From positions 18,531,509-18,595,508 of the forward strand of contig OZ026524.1 in NCBI GenBank assembly GCA_964019695.1: a stretch of DNA of 64,000 nt, read 5' to 3'. The stretch comes from Loripinus fragilis (taxonomy: Eukaryota > Mollusca > Bivalvia > Lucinida > Lucinidae). The notes beneath the pieces are model-generated. The model was given only the letters and a program-made list of their open reading frames with translations. It ran no database searches and had not been told where the DNA came from. The translations under genes were made by a program, and so were the position numbers. Below are positions 48,928 through 58,879 of the stretch, one piece after another (position 1 is the stretch's first letter; every line of letters starts with the position of its first letter).

Positions 48928-49249
48928 TATAGAACGAGTGTGTATAAGGACACACGGTACTAAATACTTTCCGCATTGAAATATGTTAAATACTATTGTT
49001 TGTTTTATGCATGGAATGTCAATTTATGAATTAAAAATGAAATGGCACAAGCTGCTCAAATTGTTATGATCTCATATAGAAGTTTTCAGCATTTGACCAA
49101 TTTTCTGAACAAATGAAAGAATAACCTAAATAGTCCTAAATATTGTCCAAAAAAAATTGTAATCTTCACTCATTTGTTATAATACGCCGGGACAATATAT
49201 TTCATGATATATTTTGGTAAATATCCCAAAAAGGACGCAAAATTATTTT

Positions 49250-49610
49250 TCTGTACTTCAACAACAGCATAATCTAGGGCAAATGTTTGGTACCAGTAAA
49301 ATGCATTTAAGCCTCCCCAGGTGGTGGCTTAGGCTGCTGTCTACTCTTAGGTGATGGTTCTGTTGTTGTTGATTTATTGTTGATTGTTACTCCCACTGTG
49401 GGGGTCTGTAATTGTTATATGTTTTGTTGCACATTCCTTTATGTCCATTAAAGTTTTGAAATCATCTTGATAGGGAAGAGAGCTGGTTGTTTAGCTTAGT
49501 TTGTCTTCCTGGTGTCTTGTGATTGTTTTGTGGCTCTTCCTCATGGCACCATGGGAGTGTCTGCAGTTTGTGATTGTGGTATTTTCTGATGATACTTACT
49601 TACTAATTTT
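49250..49610 (+). repeat. R2 repeat copy
   Basis: 'acagcataatctagggcaaa', 'gtaccagtaaaatgcattta', 'cccactgtgggggtctg' and 'gattgtggtattttctgatg' align with 42,660-43,000. Confidence 0.8.
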
Positions 49611-49904
49611 GAATTTTAGTGTAAACTATATATTAACAAAAATAAATGACATTGAAAATCTTAAATGTTTGTTTTTATTTAATAGACCATCATTTTGCCT
49701 TTTAGAAAAAAAAATGGGAGGGGGCTCACCTTACCAATTTTCTTTCAGAAGGGCCAGTTTTTAACTTTACCTACTGATTTCGAACATGCTTCAATATAAA
49801 ACGTTAAGGAGTGATTGTTTGCCATTATCTTTTATTCCATAATTATACAAGTTTGAAGTAATTTACCAGCAAAACACTGAAAAAGAAGAAAAATCACGAT
49901 GTGA

Positions 49905-49992
49905 AATAGTTGTCCTCCCGGGAATTGACCCTAGCTATCTGGTTCCAAAGTCTGACACACTAACAACTAGGCCAGTTGACCAAGTCGTTTGA
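49905..49992 (-). mobile_element. tRNA-derived sequence (SINE head or tRNA pseudogene)
   Basis: The minus strand reads gtcaactggcctagttgtta (A-box side) and 'tagggtcaattcccgggag' (B-box side) at tRNA-like spacing. The arms do not pair well enough for a functional tRNA, and no SINE body is recognised. Confidence 0.5.
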
Positions 49993-50084
49993 GGCTCGTA
50001 ATAATTGCAGTTGTAGAATAGATAAGTTATCCAACGCAGAAATATTGCACAATCTTTCTATAATGTGCCAAGTTCGTGCATTAA

Positions 50085-50795
50085 GGGGACGCTGATTTCA
50101 AAAGCTCATACTTGTACAAACAAAACTGGCTATTTTGTCATGGAGACTAATACTTATGACTGTATTATCGTATGATCCATTTACACATCACAAACAGAAT
50201 AATTTACTCCTAAATAGTCAGCTTTTGAGCACGTGTCAGCATGCTTATCAGTCATTTTAGTTACTTCCTGGTTTTATTCCTACCACAATAGTGTGAAAAA
50301 CTGGGCGAATTTTAAATACAATTTAACATGAACAAGAACTACAGTTATCCATCTGTAATATATGAAATTATTTTGACAAAATTTATTCATTTTGGGTATT
50401 ATTTACAATATTTGATATTTACCTTGAAAAATTTTAAGCAAAAATTGAACAAAAATATTTTTCTACCAGAAATATGTACATTTGAGCGAAAAAACTTTAA
50501 TATTGTGTAGTCAGATAACTGAATTTCATGTTTATGTAAATGTTTTTCTCTGAGGTTCACCCAGTATGATACAGTGATGCAAACGGAATCAAACCAGGAA
50601 GTAACCAAAAGTGACTTGTATTCACGCTACTAAGTGCTCAAAAACTGTATGCCAGGACGTAAAATAATCTGTGTGAGATGTTAAAATTAATCATACAGCA
50701 ATATAGCCAGAAGTATCCATCTCCTTGACAAAGTGGCCATTTTATTTGTACAGGACATTTTTTATCAAGTAAGAGCTTTTGAAAGCAGCGTCCCC
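50085..50795. mobile_element. TTAA-flanked 0.71-kb inverted-repeat element
   Basis: GGGGACGCTGATTTCAAAAG and its inverse (cttttgaaagcagcgtcccc) form ends of about 30 bp, with TTAA directly outside (50,081-50,084 and 50,796-50,799). TTAA targets fit piggyBac- or Kolobok-type elements. The inside holds only short open frames, so it is non-autonomous. Confidence 0.85.
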
Positions 50796-50799
50796 TTAA

Positions 50800-51626
50800 C
50801 ATGGTGACCTGCACGTTGTGTGTTGTCGTTGACTTTTTGTTACAAGCTTAACTTTTTCAAAAATCTTTTTCAGGAAAACTATCGAAGATCAGGACAAACC
50901 TAACGTGCCAATACAGCTGCAGAAGTGCCAAACAGTTTAGATTCAAATCGGGTTCAACATTCTGTCAATCCTGGTCTGGGTAAAGAAAGTTTACAACGGT
51001 AACCAGCGGATGTCAAATGTCGTCGGTAGCAATAACCAACTTAAACTAAAAAATAGGAATATGTGGCCCTGCGGACTTCGATTTTACAAGAGTGGACTGT
51101 AAATGTTGTAAAAGGCAAGGATAAATGTACAGATTGTGGACAAAAGTTCTTGTCACAAAGTAACGTCAATGTTCAAATCTTTTTTAACAGTGTTTACAGG
51201 GCTGATATGACAAATAGAAAATATAGAATGGACAATTACGTCTAATAATTAAAATAATTACACTATGTATTCTCAATAAAAAGGTGTTAAAAGAAAAATC
51301 ATTTTAATTTACTCTGTTTCTCATTTGCACTTATGTTGGCGTTATGGAAAAAAGTTTTAAATTTACCTTGTGTTAAGAAAACAAGAACTCAACAGGCAAC
51401 ATGAATTTATTTTGAATATGTTTATTTTCTATCCCCCCTTTGCTCTTTTAGATACGTTTTTGAATATAAACAAATGATATTATTCAATTATACTGCAGTT
51501 GAAGTTACTGTTACAAAGTACCTACAAAACCATTACAGACTACCATCGGTATCTGGATCAGCAATAAAGAATACATAAAATAATTAAATTTTGCGTGTAA
51601 GCGATTTTTGTAATTACATATACAGT
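50800..51626. other. Intron 4 stretch, nothing recognised
   Basis: This is AT-rich sequence. The small open frame at 51,063-51,245 has no recognisable domain. Confidence 0.35.
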
Positions 51627-52062
51627 CAAAGTAAGTAAGGGTGCAAAGATCGGGAATCGATACAATCAAGTACCACACCTGACCCAGGGTACCAATGGGG
51701 AAGTGACAAACTTACAGTAGACACCACAAACGAGAGCCAAGAGGTCATCCTTTTCCCAGCAGGTGACCACAAAGCACATATAAAGAGACGCGCACAAAGA
51801 CATAGCAAACACAAGACAGAACAAAACATAAAAGATCCACAAAAGAAGTACCGCCTTGGAACGGTCAGTAAACTATTTTACTGGAGGGCTTAAACCGGTT
51901 TAACGGCGCCAACCTCACCTTTAATTCAAATGTGGATCAAGACACATAGATATTTTGTTTGCATGAAAGATCCCTAACTTATCAATGCATCATCTCCTAA
52001 AACATATAAATCAAGATATAACAAGGAGATAAAGCAAGGATAAGGACACCCTGCAAGGAAAA
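51627..52062 (-). repeat. R1 dispersed repeat, minus strand
   Basis: This is the reverse complement of 13,990-14,395, very similar throughout, including 'gtaagtaagggtgcaaag' at the 3' end. Confidence 0.9.
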
Positions 52063-52064
52063 CC

Positions 52065-52258
52065 TGTCTTAAGCGGCCACTCAAAAATAGACAAAACATA
52101 TAGATACGGACAGATGGTAGCTTAATGAAGGTCGAAAGTAGTGCTGAATGCTCCTCTTGGAGCATGCAACAATACTTTGGACCTGCAATAAGCGATTATG
52201 GGTCTTAAAAACCAAGTTTTGTCTCTTTTTTGAGTGGCCACATAAGGCAGTTTTTACT
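52065..52258. mobile_element. MITE-C copy 3
   Basis: 'aaaacctgtcttaagcggcc' and the inverse 'gagtggccacataaggcag' enclose 'cagatggtagcttaatgaag', as in the other copies. It abuts the R1 copy, which truncates its left end. Confidence 0.7.
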
Positions 52259-52397
52259 GTACCTTTTAGGAAGAGTGAATAAGGCGCTTCATAGACTAGA
52301 CAAGCGGCTGATCTGCGTGTATAATATTTGCAAGAATAAAGCCGTTTTGTTTGTGATGAGGCTCAATAATCTCAAGCAATAACAGAAAATGCGTCAC

Positions 52398-52591
52398 CTT
52401 TTGAACGTCCATGACACTCCATTTATCTATCAAAAGACTTCTGAAGTTTTCACCTGTATTAACGAACTGACGTGGGCTCCATTCATGTCTGTTGGAATGA
52501 GTGGTAACTGTCAGCGATGCATTTGAAAACGCATCTGTTATACTTAGCTCGGTACCGGCTTGTAAGAACAGTAGGAAACCCTCATTAAGTG
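52398..52591 (-). CDS. Exon 4: first part of an unnamed extracellular domain
   Basis: The exon is bounded by TTTTTTCAG and AAG/GTGACG and has phase 1-0 with 64 full codons. It begins ALNEGFLLFLQAGTELSI and later has RQFVNTGENFRSLLIDKW followed by a DVQK end. The combination N-T-G-E-N-F-R-S, I-D-K-W and V-Q-K-V (with exon 5) looks like a conserved domain core that I half-recognise from invertebrate extracellular proteins but cannot name. It has no cysteine. Exon 5 follows in the matching phase 0. An NAS-type N-glycosylation site (N-A-S) is present. Confidence 0.82.
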
Positions 52592-53594
52592 CTGAAAAAA
52601 GCAAAAAAATGTGGTAAACGCCAATACAAAAAATACAAAAGAAACATAAATTATTAGAAATGTGGTATATGCAAGAGGACATTTAAACAATTGCTTACAG
52701 GAATATCATAGGAGTGTCTAGGTATTTGTATCGAGATCAGTAACGGCGTTTTGTCTGGCCTGGTAAGAGTCGCATAACGCGAGCGCTACAAAAAACGCTA
52801 AACGAATTCTTAACGTTATGCAACGATTATGACTCAAAAGCGCTATTATGCATCAGTCCGTTGTGCAATAATAACATTCCTATTCATGGTATGCATAAAC
52901 ACCGAGCGTAAAGTAGCGCTTTACCTTTACAACGGTTCGTTTTACAAATGGCTTTCAGAGGGACTGCTCATGATAAATTTTAAAATATGCGATGCGATAT
53001 TTCGTAACATATTTTGTAGCATAGCAAAGCGCCACCTAGCGCTACGTTGTCCTCAAGTAATGCAATGTTCCTAAGATATGGGTCGAAATATTAGGTACAA
53101 ATATAAAAAAAAAACGACGAATTTACCATACTCTGGGAAAGACTTATTATACGTGGATGAAACAGGGAATAAATATATTCCGCTTTTTTATAATCGAACC
53201 AATGAAGGAAAGTAGGTTCAAGATTTAGCGGTTGGTATAATCTAACATGAATGCTTAATGTTACAAAATAATCTTTAATAATCGAGATATTCATCACAAG
53301 TAATAAGACACACTCACGTACACTTACACGCACTTGTACATTCTATCACTTTTAAAGTAAACGCGGGTTTCGTGGTTAGTGTTGTTTATCAAGAAAAAAG
53401 GGCATTTTTAATGTTCCTGCAAATAAACGGCATTTTCACTGTTCCACCATGATGGAAAGGTGAAAACGTAGTGTATGTTAGAGTTATGGTGGAATAAGTG
53501 ATAAGAGTGCATGTACATGCTTTATTTCTAATGCACAGATCCTGAAACCTTTGTCAGAAGGGGTCTTACTCAGAAAAAAAAAATATTCATTTAA
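52592..53594. other. Intron 3 stretch before the EGF-derived array
   Basis: I looked here for an exon with EGF cysteines 5-6 ending in phase 1 and found none. No repeat partner is seen. Confidence 0.35.
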
Positions 53595-54069
53595 AATGCT
53601 TACTATTGACTCATTGACCATACTCACACAACGGTAGCTCCCACAGTTGTTAGTACAGTTGGAGTGCAGTTTGAATTAGGTAGATAAGGGTGATAATTGT
53701 ACGACAGTTCTACTACTTACAATTTATGTCCTGTCGTGAATCACTGACCATACTCACATAAAGGTAGCTCCAGAAGGTGATGGTGCGTTTGTTGTTTGGT
53801 AGACAAGGTCGATAATTGTATCTCAGTATCAAAAAAATAACATTACTTCTCTGTGGTTACTCACTGGCCATACTCACACAAAGATATCTCAAGATGGTGC
53901 TTGTGCAATTGCCATTTTGTAGACAAGGGCGATACTTGTGCCTCAGTTTAACTCGTGACCTCGTGTAACCTCAGTTTAAGTGGTGACTCGCTGACCATAC
54001 TCGCAGAAGGCGTTGGTGTAGTTGGAATTTGGTGAACAAGGGCGATAATTGTACCTCAGTATACATACG

Positions 54070-54370
54070 GGGCGGACTTGATTTAGCAATTTTTAGAGTA
54101 CTCGGCGTACACCAGAACAGCCATATAAACAAGTAAAACTGGGCACTTTGGAGTACTCCGGAATAAATCAAGTGATGCAAATATTTCCACACATGCTAGC
54201 AGTGCTACGCCATCTTGTTTTGAGACAGGTCACGTGACTGTTCTGTCTACACCACCTCGGAATACGGAGTACTCTGGCGTACGCCAGCACAGATGTTCCA
54301 GCACACTTGATTTCTATTCTGCCTGGTCAGAGTAGAAGGCGTAAAGGGAACAGCTAAATCAAGTCTGCCC
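54070..54370. mobile_element. MITE-E, 301 bp, ACG target duplication
   Basis: The ends GGGCGGACTTGATTTAGC and GCTAAATCAAGTCTGCCC are inverted with one mismatch, and ACG lies on both sides (54,067-54,069 and 54,371-54,373). It interrupts a unit of the EGF-derived array, whose uninterrupted form is known from its neighbours. GGG ends and a 3-bp duplication fit PIF/Harbinger (inference). Internal near-palindromes 'gagtactcggcgtac' and 'gagtactctggcgtac' are present. Confidence 0.85.
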
Positions 54371-54489
54371 ACGTACTATTGATGTCCTGTTGTAAATCAC
54401 GGACCATACACACACAACGATAGCTCCTTATGGTGTTGGTGCAGTTTGAATAAGGTGGATAACGGCGATAGTTGTATTGTCGTATTTTG

Positions 54490-55180
54490 TTTACCCTGAA
54501 GTCTAAAGGTAGTGACCTATGCTATTTGTATCGATAGTTTGCGCCAACTATACGGGAATACATTAGTTAATTTGAAATGGAATAGGTTATAAGAGTGAAT
54601 AAGTAGCAGTTCGACAATATCATCACCTGTGGCTCAGTGGACAAGGCTCATGACTCGTAGCATATAGGAGAAACATATAGGCTGAAACTTCTAGGGAAGC
54701 GTGGAAATGCTTAATTGTTTGTGCGAATTGTGTATTGTAGTTGTAAATGTACATATGATAACATTGCAGTTGCTGTCGGACGACCAATCTTAATTTGAGC
54801 TTCGCCCAAATGCGAAACAGTCTCGATTTACTAGTAAATGCACGTGCTGCCAAGCAAGCATATACAATCGCGCAAAATTAAGCATTTTCACGCTTATCTA
54901 TAGAATTCAGTCCATAAAAAACCCGTTTCATGGGAAAAATAAAACGCTCCTTGTGAGATTCGATCTTACATCCTCTATACTACGAGTCCTGCGCTTAGCC
55001 CACTGCACTACAGCTGACAATATATTCGTATTACAACTGTTGTGATACATTGGAATTAAGATATTTTTTCCCGTAAATTAGGCGAAACCTATCGATAATA
55101 GATTGGAGATAAAAAAAAATGCATACTAGTAGGACACTGCTTTTGAACTTCAGGGTAAAAACATACGACACTACTTCAGT
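54490..55180. other. Insert in the EGF-derived array with tRNA-like remnants
   Basis: The minus strand at 54,950-55,020 has a tRNA-like block (tagtgcagtgggctaagcgc ... agatcgaatctcac). The plus strand at 54,625-54,680 reads 'tgtggctcagtggacaaggc'. Both look like degraded SINE heads. Nothing else is recognised. Confidence 0.45.
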
Positions 55181-55810
55181 TTTAACACTTACTATTGATG
55201 TTCTGTTGTAAACCACTGACCATACTCACAAAACGGTAGCTCCAAATGGTGTTGGTGCAACAAGAATTACGTAGATAAGGGCGATAATCGTACTTCTGTT
55301 CAAACACTTTTTATTGATGCCATGTGGTGAAGCACTAACCGTGCTCACACAATGGTAGCTCCAAAAGGTACTAGTTGAGTTGGATCAAGGCAGACAAGGG
55401 CGATAAATCTACCACAGTTTAAGCAAGTATTTTTGATGTACTGTGGTGACTCGCTGGTGGTAGCTCCCAAAGGTATTGGTGCAGTTGAAATTAGGTTTAC
55501 AAGGACGATCATTGTACTTCAGTTTAAACACTTGCTATTGACGTGCTGCGGCGAAAAAACTGGCCATACTCACACAATGGTAGCTCTCGAAGGAGTTGGA
55601 GCAGTTGAAATCAGGTGGACAAGGCGATGATTGTACTTTAGTTTTAACACTTACTATTGATGTCTTGTTCTGAATCTCGGACCATACTCACACAACGGTA
55701 ACTCCCGAAGGTATTGTTGCAGTTGGAATTAGATGTATAAGGGCAATAATTCTTCTTCAGTTTAAACACTTACTATTGATGCCCGGTGGTGCCTCACTGA
55801 CCATACTCAC

Positions 55811-55884
55811 ACAATGGTGGCTCCCGTAGTTGTTAGTGCAGTTGTAATTTGGTAGACAAGGGCCATATGTGCAATCGTTCATAT
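55811..55884 (-). CDS. Exon 3: N-terminal half of a calcium-binding-type EGF
   Basis: After TCTTCCAG the exon reads D-M-N-D-C-TYG-P-C-LPNYN-C-TNNYGSHH-C. D-x-N-D-C and C-x-N-x-x-G-S-x-x-C are the start and middle of a cbEGF, giving cysteines 1-4. The best donor is TGT/GTGAGT, ending in phase 0. Exon 4 needs phase 1, so either an exon with cysteines 5-6 was missed, or a donor further on is used (TCA/GTGAGG, ending near 55795, gives phase 1). The exon is the intact member of a tandem array of decayed copies that extends leftward to about 53,595. It has kept its first cysteine, which the copies have lost. Confidence 0.75.
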
Positions 55885-56300
55885 CTGGAAGAAGGAGCCA
55901 ATGTCAAGGTCACTGAGACGATTAGATTTATATTATTACTATCGTAAAAAATCGCATGTGATATAAAGTTGTATCATGACCTCTGAGTAATTACTTATGA
56001 ACTATTATACTCCAAAAGCTTGATGTGTACAGTAGCGAATAAAAAAGTCAGTCGGTTTTGAACATCTATTATTATAGTAATTCTAAGTAAACGCCTGACA
56101 TCCCTATATCTAGATCCGTATGTTCAATATTGTAAATACAGCTTTTGGCTATCAATACGATACGTAGGCATTCGTATGATTGCCGTGAAACATAATTATG
56201 CCTGTACTGCACCTTTCGCAAATGTTCTCAAATAGCAGATTTTCCCCTTACTATTATAAATACTAAGTTTACATGTTGAAAGGTGCGAGTACATACATGT
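55885..56300. other. Intron 2 stretch, nothing recognised
   Basis: No exon or repeat partner was seen between exon 3 and MITE-A copy 5. Confidence 0.35.
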
Positions 56301-56525
56301 GAGCCGCGACATAATGTGGTATTTTGACAAGTGTAGACTCAGACGAGCCTGTGCAGCCTCCTTTCAAGCTTAGAAACTCCAAATTATGCTCAGTCAGTAG
56401 CTTATCACTCATTAAATATCCAATTAACCAACAAAGGCTCTGATCAAACTGCGCTAATGCACAGGCTGTTCTAAGCATTTGCTGGTCGCACATACCCCAT
56501 TGTTGGTAATCACATATCGCGGCTC
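56301..56525. mobile_element. MITE-A copy 5
   Basis: The ends GAGCCGCGAC and GTCGCGGCTC-type are inverted, with ATGT on both sides (4-bp target duplication). The core is the same as in copy 1. Confidence 0.85.
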
Positions 56526-56619
56526 ATGTTATTGCTAATTTCAAGATATCCATACAGAAATACCACCTAGCCCACTAGACTCGCACTTATGTCGACTGCC
56601 CTTAGGCTACCATCTACGT

Positions 56620-56850
56620 AGCTAATTAGATAGCCAGTATTTAAGAAATACTGGCCTAGATCAGACTGCTACACTTGAGAGTAGTTTGATCAAGGTTAAC
56701 ATTGTTTGCTGCCATGAAAGATCTAATTTGTAAATGTACTTAACGCATATAAGCATAGCGACCTTTTTGTGAGACATAGGCTAACAGTGCAGATCCAGAC
56801 AGGATGCAACAGAACGCGGCGTCTGATCTGGTTCTCCACTGTTTGCTTGC
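56620..56850. repeat. Two diverged stem-loops of the 36.5/44.3 kb hairpin family
   Basis: 56,650-56,710 ('tagatcagactgctacactt') and 56,786-56,848 ('cagtgcagatccagacagga ... gtctgatctggttctccac') keep the 'gatcagactgct' stem. Confidence 0.55.
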
Positions 56851-57034
56851 AAATAGTTCCATTGAAATTTGAATAAAAATGAAAAATACCAAACCAACAT
56901 CCCTTAAAACAGAAATGGACTATTCCAATTGATGACACTGGGAAATTCCATTCGGCATTAATGTACTTAAACATGTTAAATAATGCAACAAATGTCAAAA
57001 GCAGACACCAATTTTAGGACAAAAAACAACAATT

Positions 57035-57272
57035 GAGCCACAACATGTGATTGCCAACAATGTGGTTAGTGCGACCAGCAACGGCTCAGACCAGCCTGCG
57101 CATACGCGCAGTCTGATCAGAGCCTTTGCTAGTCGCTTGAATATTTTAGGAGTGCTAAGCTAATGACTGAACATCATTTGGAGTATCTAAGCTTAAAAAG
57201 GGAGCTTCACAGGCTCGCCTGCGTATACACTTGTCAAAATGTCACATTGTTGGAAATCACATGCCACGGCCC
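57035..57272. mobile_element. MITE-A copy 6
   Basis: The ends GAGCCACAACATGTGATTGC and 'ggaaatcacatgccacggcc' are inverted, flanked by AATT on both sides. It is in the same intron as copy 5, in opposite orientation. Confidence 0.85.
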
Positions 57273-58205
57273 AATTAGTATTAATCAAGAATGTGATTTG
57301 ATATTACTAAGCAAATAAAATTAATTGCAAATTTAAGGTTCATTATTTCCTAGTCCCTGGTATCCATGATACGAGTAGCGTTGTCTTTCTTTACATTTGT
57401 GCAGTCAACATTCAGATACATGTACATTCCGTCATTAATAAGAAAGAGCTAGTACAATCTTAAAAACAACTTAAATAAACTTTAAGAAAATGCATGCTAT
57501 AGTTCTAATTTATCTTATTTTCAAGCCAAGTTAAAATATATATTGTTTGAAAGTTAACATTGTGCCATTTCAACAATGATTTCAAAGTGAGGCTACAGAA
57601 ATGATCTTATTCAGGCTATTTCTCGAATTATTCAGGCGATGTTTAAAATTGCAACCTCAAAATTATAACTGGTTTACGTTAAAATGTGGCTTATTTTCTG
57701 ATCTTCATGCCTTGCGTTGCGTTCACATTTCTAGACGATGCGTACAGAATTTGTTTGCTTATCGCGAAGTTAGGTAATAGATCTTACAGATAAAATTTCC
57801 TATTTGCTCATGAAAATGTGATAACTCCAGAATTTGAAGAAGAAAATAGGCACTTTCACTCAAACAAGTTACAGCGAAGAGAATAACTCCTTCAAGCAAT
57901 ATTTTTGTTAACTTTTGAAGGCACCTGACTGTTTACAGAGGCGGAAAATATGCAATTTGAAAGCTGTGCTAACAGTTTTATTATTTGCATATTTTTGTAC
58001 TTTTTTTCTTCATTTTACCGTGGCTGTACATCATTACTTTTAGCTGTACGATAATTTTGCTCCGATGTTAAAAACCAATGATACCGGCAAAGACAGAAGT
58101 TTCTTGCTTTAAGTCTTTCAGATGTTGTATACTTTTCTGTTTTTCCTGCTTTTGTTACGGAAATATTATATACTATACAGATAGGTTTTTAAACATGTTG
58201 CAATA
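57273..58205. other. Intron 2 stretch, nothing recognised
   Basis: This is AT-rich sequence with no exon or repeat partner seen. Confidence 0.35.
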
Positions 58206-58300
58206 CGTTTATCCGCTGCTTAGTACTGGTTCGACACCCGTCCAGACGTAACTAAACATTTGTTGACTGATACATAAAGAATCAAAACAAACAAACAAAA
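58206..58300 (+). mobile_element. SINE1 3' fragment
   Basis: 'tatccgctgcttagtactgg' and 'agaatcaaaacaaacaaaca' are the body end and tail of SINE1. The tRNA head is missing. Confidence 0.8.
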
Positions 58301-58317
58301 ATATTAAAGCATAGTCC

Positions 58318-58445
58318 AGGCCTCCAGATAAGAGTTCGTACTGGGAAAATATTTTTCTTATTTATCAACCGAAACATATGTTGTGGGTACTCATTGTGGG
58401 TAGTGTGTGGAGCACCCGCAAAATTATGCTAAAAATTATGGGTAA
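58318..58445 (-). repeat. Hairpin family H1, copy 5
   Basis: In reverse orientation to copy 2: 'ctccagataagagt', 'caaccgaaacatatgttgtg' and 'gggtactcat'. The central stem-loop has been replaced. Confidence 0.6.
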
Positions 58446-58661
58446 GAAAATATCTAAAATTGTGCACTGAACATTTGTTTTTATCTAACCAGCTGAAGCA
58501 TTTATATCAACCGAATACGCCGCTTTCAACATCCCATACCCCTGGCCTACATTTAAGTAAAAACGTATAGTGTGTATGTCATGCATCTGTGATGGGCTCT
58601 TACCTCGCGTTCATGAATGACTTACATGTACACGCAATAGTTTCAAACATGAATTACATAC

Positions 58662-58760
58662 CTATTTCACAAGTTGTTCCGCTAAATCCAATTAAGCAGA
58701 TACATTCTGACACATCTTCAGTGACCTGGACACATGTACCACCATTATAACATACACATG
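58662..58760 (-). CDS. Exon 2: complete EGF-like domain
   Basis: The 99-nt exon is bounded by TTTTCAG and a GTATGT donor and is symmetrical, phase 1-1, as is typical of shuffled EGF exons. It encodes A-C-V-C-YNGGTC, then about nine residues, then C-I-C-LIGFSGTTCE. The six cysteines and the G-F-x-G-x-x-C end are the EGF signature. There is no D-x-N/D calcium-binding start, so this is a non-calcium EGF. The first base of the codon comes from exon 1 (G+CA gives Ala). Such domains serve extracellular protein contacts. Confidence 0.9.
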
Positions 58761-58879
58761 CTGAAAACAGTAATTTAAGTTTATTCTTCGCAGTGAAATC
58801 AATGCATATCAAACCAAAATAAAAGTGATACCGATCACTAGTGAAATGATATGTGATTGAGATCAGCCTATATTAGCAC

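Larger units (their letters stand above)
53595..55810 (-). repeat. Tandem array of decayed EGF half-exon copies
   Basis: About ten units of 105-135 bp lie directly downstream of exon 3, starting near 53,597, 53,742, 53,861, 53,987, 54,371, 55,181, 55,320, 55,440, 55,544 and 55,664. Each carries, on the minus strand, the equivalent of exon 3 (Y-N-Y-R-P-C ... N-C-T-N ... G-S-Y-x-C) and in most units the TGT/GTGAGTATGG donor. All have lost cysteine 1 (TGC to TAC). Several have frameshifts or stops (55,544 unit: one G lost; 55,320 unit: TGA). The array is interrupted by MITE-E and by 54,490-55,180. Confidence 0.8.
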
